DNA of 38,979 nucleotides from positions 1-38,979 of the forward strand of contig JBCDAU010000048.1 in the NCBI GenBank assembly GCA_039185015.1. Reading direction: 5' to 3'. Of the stretch, positions 32,784 to 38,979 are shown one piece after another. This DNA comes from JBCBSZ01 sp039185015 (GTDB taxonomy: Bacteria > Actinomycetota > Acidimicrobiia > Acidimicrobiales > Poriferisodalaceae). How positions within the stretch are numbered: the first letter of the stretch is position 1; each line of letters starts with the position of its first letter. Below the pieces are notes generated by a model. The model was given only the letters and a program-made list of their open reading frames with translations. It was not told the origin of the DNA and did not search any database. The translations under genes were made by a program, and so were the position numbers.

Positions 32784-33776
32784 GTGTCGGGCACGGTCGC
32801 CTTCATCGCCAACCCCGCCGCGGGCTCCGACGTCCGCCGGTTGGTCGCGCACGCGACCGTCACGGGCGACGCGGCGAAGATCTCGATCGTCCGTCGGGCG
32901 GTCATCGCCGCGGTCGACGCTGGCGCCGACCGGATCCTGCTCGCGCCCGACCGCTCCTCGCTGTGTGAGCGCGCCGTCGACGGCCTCGACCTCGACGCCC
33001 ACGTCGAACCGCTCGAGGTCGCCGTCCACGGCGAGTCGGCCGACAGCCGCCGCGCCGCAGCAGCAGCTCGCGAGGCGGAGGCCGGCGCGCTGATGGTCCT
33101 CGGCGGCGACGGCACCTGCCGCGACGCCGTGCTCGGGTGGCGTGACGCACCACTCCTGCCGGTCTCCACCGGCACCAACAACGTCTTCCCCCGATGGCTC
33201 GAGGCAACCGTCGCCGGAACCGCAGCCGCGCTCGTCGCCGGCGGCGCCGTCTCGCTCGGCGAGGCGACCAAGCGGGCCAAGGTCGTGGAGCTGTCCGACG
33301 GATCCTGGGACGAGCCCGACCTCGCGCTGATCGACGCCGTGCTGCTCCAGGGCCGCTTCACCGGGAGCCGCGCCGTGTGGGAGCCGCACCGTCTGCGAGC
33401 TGCCGTGCTCGCCGTGGCCGAGCCGGCCAGCGTCGGGCTGTCCGCGATCGGTGGGTTGCTCCACCCGGTGCAGCGGGCCGATGCCGGCGGGCTCGCGTTG
33501 GGGTTCGACCCCGACTCGCGCAAGCAGGTCAGAGCGCCGATCGCCCCCGGGCTGTTCGCCGACGTCGGGATCTCCGACGTGCGGCGACTCGCCGACGGGG
33601 ATGTGGTCGAGCTGCTCGGTCCCGGGGTGATCGCGCTCGACGGCGAGCGCGATCGGGTGCTGGGCGACGACGAGGCGGTCCACGCCTCGGTCACCCGCAC
33701 GGGACCACATGTGATCGATGTCGAAGCGACGCTCCGAGCCGCCGTGGCCCGGGGCACGTTCGTGACCGGGAGGTGA
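32784..33776 (+). CDS. acoX: AcoX, NAD-kinase-fold protein of the acetoin operon
   Basis: 330 residues, GTG start 7 nt after acoB. The kinase-fold nucleotide site is visible as LGGDGTCRD (GGDGT at 107-111) and PVSTGTNNVFP (127-136), with VAFIANPAAGSD at the start. AcoX proteins are commonly encoded with acetoin dehydrogenase genes, and their role is not settled. This one lies between E1 beta and E2, unlike the more usual position at the front of the cluster. The C-terminal ~60 residues form a beta-rich end (VVELLGPGVIALDGER). Confidence 0.85.
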   Translation: MSGTVAFIANPAAGSDVRRLVAHATVTGDAAKISIVRRAVIAAVDAGADRILLAPDRSSLCERAVDGLDLDAHVEPLEVAVHGESADSRRAAAAAREAEAGALMVLGGDGTCRDAVLGWRDAPLLPVSTGTNNVFPRWLEATVAGTAAALVAGGAVSLGEATKRAKVVELSDGSWDEPDLALIDAVLLQGRFTGSRAVWEPHRLRAAVLAVAEPASVGLSAIGGLLHPVQRADAGGLALGFDPDSRKQVRAPIAPGLFADVGISDVRRLADGDVVELLGPGVIALDGERDRVLGDDEAVHASVTRTGPHVIDVEATLRAAVARGTFVTGR

Positions 33777-33777
33777 G

Positions 33778-35229
33778 ATGGCGACCGAGGTCCAGATCCC
33801 GAAGCTCGGCCTGACCATGCAGGAGGGCACGATCACCCAGTGGGAGGTCGAGCCCGGGACCGTCGTCGCCGAGGGCGACGTCCTGTTCAGCATGGAGACC
33901 GACAAGGTCGAGACGACCGTCGAGTCGCCGGCCGGCGGCCGCTTCCACCCGACCGCCGACGTCGGTGAGACCTTCGAGTGCGGCGTCGTGGTCGGCTGGG
34001 TGCTCGCCGACGGCGAGGACCTGCCCGAGGGCGTCTCCGCGCCCGCACCGGACGCAGGCGGGGCGGCGGAGGCGGCACCTGCCGCAGCTCCGGCCGCGGC
34101 GGCCCCGGTGGCGGCGGCTCCAGCCTCGACCAACGGCCGACTCCTCGCGTCGCCGAACGCCCGTCGGGTCGCCGTCGAGCTCGGCATCGACCTCGCCGCG
34201 ATCAGCGGATCGGGTCCTGGCGGCCGCATCGTCAGCGAGGACGTCGAGGCCGCTGCGGCAGCCGGGACCGCACCGGTCGCGGCTCCGGCACCTGCGGCCG
34301 CGGCCGCTCCCGTCGCCGCACCTCCCGCCTCCGGCGCACCGGTGTCACCGCTCGTCCGGCGCCTCGCCGACGAGCTCGGCGTCGACGTGTCGACCCTCAC
34401 GGGCACCGGCGTCGGCGGTCGCATCACGCGGGCCGACGTGCAGCGTGCAGGCGGCAGCGCACCCGCAGCTGCCCCAGCGGCGCCAGCAGCCGCCGCGGCA
34501 GCGACGGCACCCGCGCCAGGGCCGGTCCGCGCCCCCGGCGATCGCATCCCCCTCGCCGGCATGCGGAAGGTCATCGCCGAGCGGATGCACACCTCCCTCC
34601 AGGAGATGGCGCAGCTCACGCTGACGATGGACGTCGACATGGATCGCGCCGTCGAGCTGCGTGAGCGGCTCAAGGCCGACTGGGGCGAGGCTGGCATGGC
34701 CGTCCCCGGCTACACCGACCTGATCGTGAAGGCGGCCGGGCTCGCGCTGCGGGCCCACCCGAACGTCAACGCCATGGTCCACGACACCGAGATCGAGTTG
34801 CTCACCGAGGTGAACGTCGGCATGGCGGTCTCGGTCCCCGACGGGCTGATGGTCCCGGTCATCCGCGCCGTCGACGAGCTCCCCCTCGACGTGCTCGCCG
34901 CCGAGTCGTCCCGGCTCGCCGGTGCGGCCCGCGACGGCAAGCTGACGCTGCCCGAGCTCGAGGGCGGCACCTTCTCGGTGTCGGCGCTCGGGATGTTCGG
35001 CATCGACGCGTTCACCCCGGTCGTCAATCCGCCCAACGTCGCGATCCTCGGCGTCGGCCGGATCCGGGACGACACGGCGTGGGACGGCGACACCCCGCAG
35101 CGGGTGCGCCGGATGACGCTGTCGCTCACCATCGACCACCGCGCCGTCGACGGCGCACCGGGGGCCGAGTTCCTCCAGACGATGAAGGGCATCCTCGAGC
35201 GGCCGATGCGCCTGCTCGCCGCCGGCTGA
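33778..35229 (+). CDS. acoC: E2 dihydrolipoamide acyltransferase with two subunit-binding domains
   Basis: 483 residues, starting 1 nt after acoX. Order: lipoyl domain (1-80) with lipoylated Lys43 (METDKVETTV); Ala/Pro linker; first peripheral subunit-binding domain (~124-157, SPNARRVAVELGID); second linker; second such domain (~190-224, SPLVRRLADELGVD); third Ala/Pro linker; catalytic domain (~255-483) with D453-H-R-A-V-D-G459. It takes the acyl group from E1 and gives it to CoA. Two binding domains in tandem are less common than one and could hold both E1 and E3. No E3 (dihydrolipoyl dehydrogenase) gene follows, so E3 must be shared from elsewhere. Confidence 0.93.
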   Translation: MATEVQIPKLGLTMQEGTITQWEVEPGTVVAEGDVLFSMETDKVETTVESPAGGRFHPTADVGETFECGVVVGWVLADGEDLPEGVSAPAPDAGGAAEAAPAAAPAAAAPVAAAPASTNGRLLASPNARRVAVELGIDLAAISGSGPGGRIVSEDVEAAAAAGTAPVAAPAPAAAAAPVAAPPASGAPVSPLVRRLADELGVDVSTLTGTGVGGRITRADVQRAGGSAPAAAPAAPAAAAAATAPAPGPVRAPGDRIPLAGMRKVIAERMHTSLQEMAQLTLTMDVDMDRAVELRERLKADWGEAGMAVPGYTDLIVKAAGLALRAHPNVNAMVHDTEIELLTEVNVGMAVSVPDGLMVPVIRAVDELPLDVLAAESSRLAGAARDGKLTLPELEGGTFSVSALGMFGIDAFTPVVNPPNVAILGVGRIRDDTAWDGDTPQRVRRMTLSLTIDHRAVDGAPGAEFLQTMKGILERPMRLLAAG

Positions 35230-35239
35230 CCTCGAGCGG

Positions 35240-36652
35240 TCAGCGGGCCGGGAACCAGACCGGCTGACAGGCGGGCACCTCACCGAGGGGCACCGCCCGC
35301 AGCAGGAAGAGCTTCTCCTGCCACCACGGCTGGGCCCGGGCGAGGGTCGGATCGTCCGCCGAGCGCACGACCTCGCCGTCGAGCTCGAACACGACGTCCT
35401 CGTCGCGCGCGGCGAGGTGGTCGCGGAGGTTCGTCATGGGGAGCGCGAAGCCGCTGTCGACGTAGGAGCCGAGCCCCCGGGGGTCACCGTCGAGCACGAT
35501 CGCCAGGTCGTCATGGTCACTGCGAAGGCCCAACGTGGAGCGAACGATGAGGTGGTTCGACTCCTCCGGCCCGGTGACGAGGTTGGCGTACATGTTGAAG
35601 CCGGTCGCGGTCTTCAGCTCGAGGTACGGGCTCAGCCCGTTGAGGACCACCAGACCGACGACGAGCCAGCCCAGTCCGACGGGGCGAAGGTCGACGCGCC
35701 GAGGCGTCCAGGCCGTGCGGAACACCGTCCAGGTCACGACGCCGGCGAAGCCGAGCCACGCCGGCCAGGCGATCGCGTCGAGGAGGTCCAACGCGAAACC
35801 GCGACGAGGCAGTGCGGTCACGACGACGCAGCCGGAGGCGAGGACGTACCAGGGTGCGCCGGCTGCAACGTTCCACCTCGACAGCCGTCGGTCGATGGTC
35901 GTCAGGACGCCCACCGGGGCGAACAGCAGGAACAGCGGCAGGAGCACGGAGGTGAAGTCGTAGAAGTGCCGGGGGAGGTCGAGGCTCACCACCACGTGGA
36001 ACCCGACGGCGACGAGCACGCCGATCCGACGGGTGCGCCGTACGAGCAGCAGGATCGGCACCGACAGCTCGATCGCTGCCGTCACGAGCGGCACGACCCC
36101 GGCGGGACCCGATCCGACCGCGACCTCCGGCAACCGCCAGAACGACAGCGCGAGGTTCGTGAAGTGCACGGCGCAGGACTCGACGGAGTCGAAGAACCCG
36201 GTGTTGAGCTTCGCGAACGCCGCGAACGAGTAGAAGGCGAGCAGGATCACCCGGGCCGTCGGAGTGAACCGAGCCCACCACTCGGCATCGTCATGACGCG
36301 GACCGGCAGCCAGCGCAGCACCACTGACCAACGCGGCGAGCAGCCAGTGGTTGCCGAGCAGCGGGGCCTCGAACCATGCCGACGCGATGACACCGACCGC
36401 GAGCAACCACCTCGCCCGCCGATCGTCAGGCCGACCGACGACGTGGACGGCCACGAGGCCGACAGCGACGTTGACGACGCCCCGCAGCTCCGGCGCCGAC
36501 GAGATCGAGCCGTAGCTCGGGTTGCCGACCACGTGCGCGATGGCCGCGACCGCCCAGAGGCGCCACCAGGCGCTCGTCGCCACGGTCGACGCGGTCGTCG
36601 GCGTCGACGCCGTGGTCAACGCGTGCCGCTCCCGCCCATCCGGTGAGTTCAT
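35240..36652 (-). CDS. HTTM / vitamin K carboxylase-like membrane protein
   Basis: 470 residues. Eight to ten hydrophobic segments cover residues ~30-345, with the short membrane-embedded phrases AFYSFAAFAKLNTGFFD (~140-155) and GFHVVVSLDLPRHFYDFTSV, which resemble the horizontally packed helices of the HTTM family. The last ~110 residues are soluble (LVTGPEESNHLIVRSTLGL...). HTTM proteins include vitamin K-dependent gamma-carboxylases, but bacterial members mostly lack known activity. The catalytic Lys of the human enzyme cannot be assigned here. No partner gene is evident, and it stands alone between two plus-strand genes. Confidence 0.7.
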   Translation of the reverse strand: MNSPDGRERHALTTASTPTTASTVATSAWWRLWAVAAIAHVVGNPSYGSISSAPELRGVVNVAVGLVAVHVVGRPDDRRARWLLAVGVIASAWFEAPLLGNHWLLAALVSGAALAAGPRHDDAEWWARFTPTARVILLAFYSFAAFAKLNTGFFDSVESCAVHFTNLALSFWRLPEVAVGSGPAGVVPLVTAAIELSVPILLLVRRTRRIGVLVAVGFHVVVSLDLPRHFYDFTSVLLPLFLLFAPVGVLTTIDRRLSRWNVAAGAPWYVLASGCVVVTALPRRGFALDLLDAIAWPAWLGFAGVVTWTVFRTAWTPRRVDLRPVGLGWLVVGLVVLNGLSPYLELKTATGFNMYANLVTGPEESNHLIVRSTLGLRSDHDDLAIVLDGDPRGLGSYVDSGFALPMTNLRDHLAARDEDVVFELDGEVVRSADDPTLARAQPWWQEKLFLLRAVPLGEVPACQPVWFPAR

Positions 36653-36740
36653 CGGTCGGCCAGCTGACCGCGCAAGCGAGCCACCACGGTGAGCGCTGAT
36701 CGTTCCAGCATCGAGCCAGGTGCCTCCCTACGCTCGCCGG

Positions 36741-37811
36741 ATGGACACCGAGGAGTCGCCGAGGGGCCAACGCATCGGCATGGTGGCGGTCGTCGCCATG
36801 CTCAGCGCGTTCCTCGGGCTCTTCGGCGTCGGTGCGGTCTTCCTCCTCGTCGAGACGGTCGGCCCCTCGTCGACCGAGTCCGGGCGGGTGCTCGAGCGGA
36901 GCGACGAGAGCTACGAGCGGACCGTCTGCCGCGACCGGCGGGCGGGCTTCTACGTCGGTCGCTGCCGCACCGTGACCGTCCCCAACGGCGTCGTGGCCGG
37001 CGAACTGGCGAACGGCGACACGTGGGTGGTCATCGGACAGGACGCGTACGACGAGGCGCCGACCGTCGGCAGCGAGCTCGAGGTCGGCATCTCGTCGATC
37101 ACGGGTCGGGTGACCTCCTTCGACGGACCCCGGAGCTTCGACGACGGATGGTCTCGCGCCGGCTCGCTCGAGTCGATCGTGGTGATCGGCTTCGGTCTCG
37201 TGCTGATCGCGGCGATCGTCGTGATCGTGGTCGTCTGGCGGCGCCGGGACCAACCGTTCCCGCTGTCCACCCGTTCGCTGGTCCTCGCCTCGACCGGCGG
37301 CTTCGTCGTCGGTCTGGCCGGGATGGCGTGGCTCTTCTTCATCGCCCCCGGCCAGTACGACCCGTTGACCTCCGAGGAGCGCTACGGCGGCGGCGATCTT
37401 CTCGCCGACCCCTTCACGTTCGCCGGCACCGAGCGGGACGCCGAGGAGGCGGGGCTGATCATCGAGTTCGGGTTCGGGGCGATCACACCGTTCGATGCCC
37501 GGATCGCCACGCCCGACGAGTGGGGTCCGGGCATGGACGGCATCGCCGCCGAGCTCACACCGGTCCTCGTGATCGCCGACGGTCTGACCCGAGCCCCGAT
37601 CGACCTGATCGTCCGCGGCGTGGGCGAGAGCGGCGAGCCGTTCGATCCCGTGCCGTGCGGTGCGGACCTGCCCGACTATCCGATCGCGATCAGCGCCGAC
37701 GACACCGTCACCGCCGGGGTGTTCTGCCTCGATCGACCACCCGCAGACGGTGCGGTGCTGATCGGCGACAACTCGCTGCGACCGGACGGGATGCCGGCCC
37801 GACTGCCCTGA
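36741..37811 (+). CDS. Unrecognised membrane protein, three TM helices
   Basis: 356 residues from the ATG at 36741. The GTG at 36720 is possible, and neither has a clear ribosome site. Transmembrane segments are at ~15-37 (MVAVVAMLSAFLGLFGVGAV), ~150-172 (IVVIGFGLVLIAAIVVIVVV) and ~185-207 (LVLASTGGFVVGLAGMAWLF). Between the first two lies a ~110-residue outer domain with a Cys pair (TVCRDRRAGFYVGRCRTV). The C-terminal ~140 residues are beta-rich with another Cys pair (VPCGADLP, GVFCLDRP), so probably outside and disulfide-bonded. No known family recognised. Confidence 0.75.
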   Translation: MDTEESPRGQRIGMVAVVAMLSAFLGLFGVGAVFLLVETVGPSSTESGRVLERSDESYERTVCRDRRAGFYVGRCRTVTVPNGVVAGELANGDTWVVIGQDAYDEAPTVGSELEVGISSITGRVTSFDGPRSFDDGWSRAGSLESIVVIGFGLVLIAAIVVIVVVWRRRDQPFPLSTRSLVLASTGGFVVGLAGMAWLFFIAPGQYDPLTSEERYGGGDLLADPFTFAGTERDAEEAGLIIEFGFGAITPFDARIATPDEWGPGMDGIAAELTPVLVIADGLTRAPIDLIVRGVGESGEPFDPVPCGADLPDYPIAISADDTVTAGVFCLDRPPADGAVLIGDNSLRPDGMPARLP

Positions 37812-37875
37812 GCGTCGACCCTCCGCAGGGCGAATCAAGTCCCTAACTCGCTGTCCCTCTGGTCGACAACTCTCC

Positions 37876-38694
37876 GTGAGCACGAAGTCGGTTCGTGCCA
37901 ACGAAGGGGTGCTGTTGATCGAGCGACGTTTCGAGCGGCCGGCGGTCGAAGACGGCGACGGGTGGACCGGTGAGCCGGCCCGTCCGACGAGGACCGATCC
38001 CGCGCAGCTGCTCGAGGACATCCAGATCGAGCCGTTGGGCGTGCTGCTCGCCGCCGACATGGTGGACCTCTGCACCGCTCCCCTCGACTCGCGGCTCGCC
38101 GAGCTGGTCGACGATCTCCGCCACCGGCTCGCCCACGAGCTCGGCGTGGTCCTGCCCCCGGTCCGCTTCACCGTCGAGCGCGGCCTGCTGCCCGGCACCT
38201 ACCGGGTGCTGGTCGACGGCGAGACGATCGCCGAGTCGATCGCCCCGCCGGGGCGGGTGATGGTCATCGGCCCGGACGCGGGCGATCCCGACGATGTCCA
38301 CACCGTCGAACCGGTGTTCGGCCTGCCCGTGCGCTGGGTTCGCGACGACCGGGCACCGACCGGCGCCGATGTGTCGATCGCCTCCCGCGAGCAGGCCATG
38401 ACCGCACACCTGTCGGAGATCGCCAGAGCGCACGCCGGCACCCTGCTCAGCCGAGACGACGTGGTCGACCTGATCGACGCGGTGCGCCGTCGCCACCCGG
38501 CCTCCACCGAGGAGATCGACGCCGGGCTGCTCCCCCTGGCGGTGCTCCACGCCGTCCTGCGCGACCTGCTCGAGTCGGGCACCAGCATCCGCAACCTCCG
38601 CCGCATCCTCGATGAGCTCGCCCCCGCGTTGATGCGGGGCGCGAGCTACGACTCGCTGGTCGAGATCGCGAGCCGGGCCGTCCGTCCGGCCTGA
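37876..38694 (+). CDS. Free-standing FHIPEP (FlhA) cytoplasmic domain protein
   Basis: 272 residues, GTG start, no membrane helix. Residues ~45-270 follow the cytoplasmic part of FlhA, the export gate of flagella and type III secretion: IEPLGVLLAADMVDL, then ELVDDLRHRLAHELGVVLPPV (residues ~76-96), GTYRVLVDGETIAE, EPVFGLPVRWV, MTAHLSEIARAHAGTLLSRD, and LLPLAVLHAVLRDLLES followed by GTSIRNLRRILDELA (residues ~218-249). Full FlhA has about 690 residues with eight N-terminal membrane helices, all missing here. No start of such a region is found upstream, so this is not a broken gene: the frame begins cleanly. Residues 1-45 are a private, charged extension. In FlhA this domain binds chaperone-substrate complexes; here the role is unknown. 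Confidence 0.82.
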   Translation: MSTKSVRANEGVLLIERRFERPAVEDGDGWTGEPARPTRTDPAQLLEDIQIEPLGVLLAADMVDLCTAPLDSRLAELVDDLRHRLAHELGVVLPPVRFTVERGLLPGTYRVLVDGETIAESIAPPGRVMVIGPDAGDPDDVHTVEPVFGLPVRWVRDDRAPTGADVSIASREQAMTAHLSEIARAHAGTLLSRDDVVDLIDAVRRRHPASTEEIDAGLLPLAVLHAVLRDLLESGTSIRNLRRILDELAPALMRGASYDSLVEIASRAVRPA

Positions 38695-38704
38695 TCCGGT
38701 CGAT

Positions 38705-38734
38705 CTGACCGGTCCCGGATCGTCCGGGTAGATT
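38705..38734 (+). promoter_or_regulatory. Putative promoter of the 32-residue peptide gene
   Basis: CTGACC (38705-38710) and TAGATT (38729-38734) are 18 nt apart and match sigma-70-type -35 and -10 hexamers fairly well. They are followed by a 35-nt leader with a strong ribosome site (GGAGGAG, 38754-38760). Confidence 0.5.
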
Positions 38735-38769
38735 CTGTGGGTCCCCCACGCTCGGAGGAGTTGTCTCGG

Positions 38770-38868
38770 ATGACCTGGATGAAGGCTGTGACGGCGTCCG
38801 CCGTGCTGACCGGCGGCCTCCTCGCGTTCTCGTATGTCGTCGAGGCCATCGCCAACGCCCTGAGCTGA
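38770..38868 (+). CDS. Small 32-residue hydrophobic peptide
   Basis: 32 residues starting MTWMKAVTASAVLTGG, then LLAFSYVVEAIANALS. One hydrophobic stretch of about 20 residues makes it a single-span membrane peptide. Evidence that it is real: GGAGGAG exactly 9 nt before the ATG, a promoter-like pair upstream, and no other use of this gap. It might be a small regulator of a membrane protein or the end product of a toxin-like system, but no antitoxin RNA was seen. Function unknown. Confidence 0.6.
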   Translation: MTWMKAVTASAVLTGGLLAFSYVVEAIANALS

Positions 38869-38880
38869 GCCTCGGCGACC

Positions 38881-38979
38881 TCACCCCAGGTCGCCACCCA
38901 GCGCGAAGAACGCGACCATCAGAGCGATCGCCGCGGCCAGCCCGAGGATGAGGCCGAGTCGTCCGATCAACCAGAAGAC
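38881..38979 (-). CDS. C-terminal end of a membrane protein, cut by window edge
   Basis: The minus-strand frame is open from the window end to a TGA at 38881 and gives 32 residues: WLIGRLGLILGLAAAIALM, then VAFFALGGDLG. It is a single transmembrane helix near a C-terminus. The gene starts outside the window, so nothing can be said about its family. Confidence 0.5.
   Translation of the reverse strand, partial: VFWLIGRLGLILGLAAAIALMVAFFALGGDLG

Noticed and set aside
31742..34697. Long minus-strand frames opposite acoB, acoX and acoC
   Set aside because: Antisense shadows; the plus-strand genes have complete catalytic motifs and overlapping starts.
36426..38198. 590-codon minus-strand frame spanning three genes
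   Set aside because: Crosses the FHIPEP and membrane-protein genes and has a biased composition without any domain.

Overview
This is a very GC-rich, densely coded stretch of chromosome. It looks like an actinobacterium, most plausibly of the Acidimicrobiia (Ilumatobacter-like) type. That placement is inferred from a DUF222/13E12-type HNH gene, a mycothiol-type nitroreductase homologue (Rv2466c family), an F420/LLM-type oxidoreductase, a class F-like sortase beside a DUF4397 protein, and many GTG starts. No tRNA, rRNA, phage or insertion-sequence gene was recognised.

Layout. 1-5413: an EamA exporter (cut by the window edge), a Rieske protein with a long helical tail, a small CPTC membrane protein, a membrane-anchored surface protein and an LPRTG wall protein. 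5668-7509: an orphan hydantoinase-B protein. 7511-12424 (minus strand): a tight run of four genes, photoactive yellow protein (PYP) -> PAS-PAS-GGDEF-EAL -> membrane-tethered sigma-like fusion -> NUDIX. The first two overlap by 4 nt. 12483-14038: DUF4397 protein plus sortase, diverging from the PYP gene. 14076-15481: nitroreductase overlapping an Rv2466c-like thioredoxin-fold protein. 15598-19976: a vWA lipoprotein followed by a four-gene set with two DUF2589 proteins, one of which has a histone-like Lys/Ala tail. 19996-23761: LLM oxidoreductase, then a GNAT / 72-aa protein / beta-propeller operon joined by ATGA overlaps. 23837-24985: HNH endonuclease with a perfect Gram-positive LexA box on its start codon, followed by about 490 bp of non-coding sequence with three short repeats. 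25473-29024: MFS transporter, a DUF6206-like protein and a VanY peptidase. 29208-35229: SDR, ThuA, and an acetoin/2-oxoacid dehydrogenase set (E1 alpha, E1 beta, AcoX, E2). 35240-38979: an HTTM-like membrane protein, a membrane protein, a free-standing FlhA (FHIPEP) cytoplasmic domain, a 32-residue membrane peptide and the end of another membrane gene.

The most striking element is the PYP gene. It keeps the chromophore cysteine, the Tyr and Glu that hold the chromophore, and an almost gap-free match to PYP. It is translationally coupled to a protein with intact cyclic-di-GMP synthesis and degradation motifs. This predicts blue-light control of cyclic-di-GMP, possibly feeding into a sigma factor fused to its own zinc finger, membrane segment and outside domain. 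Other notable items are the isolated FHIPEP domain, the DUF2589 cluster and the LexA-controlled, apparently leaderless HNH gene.
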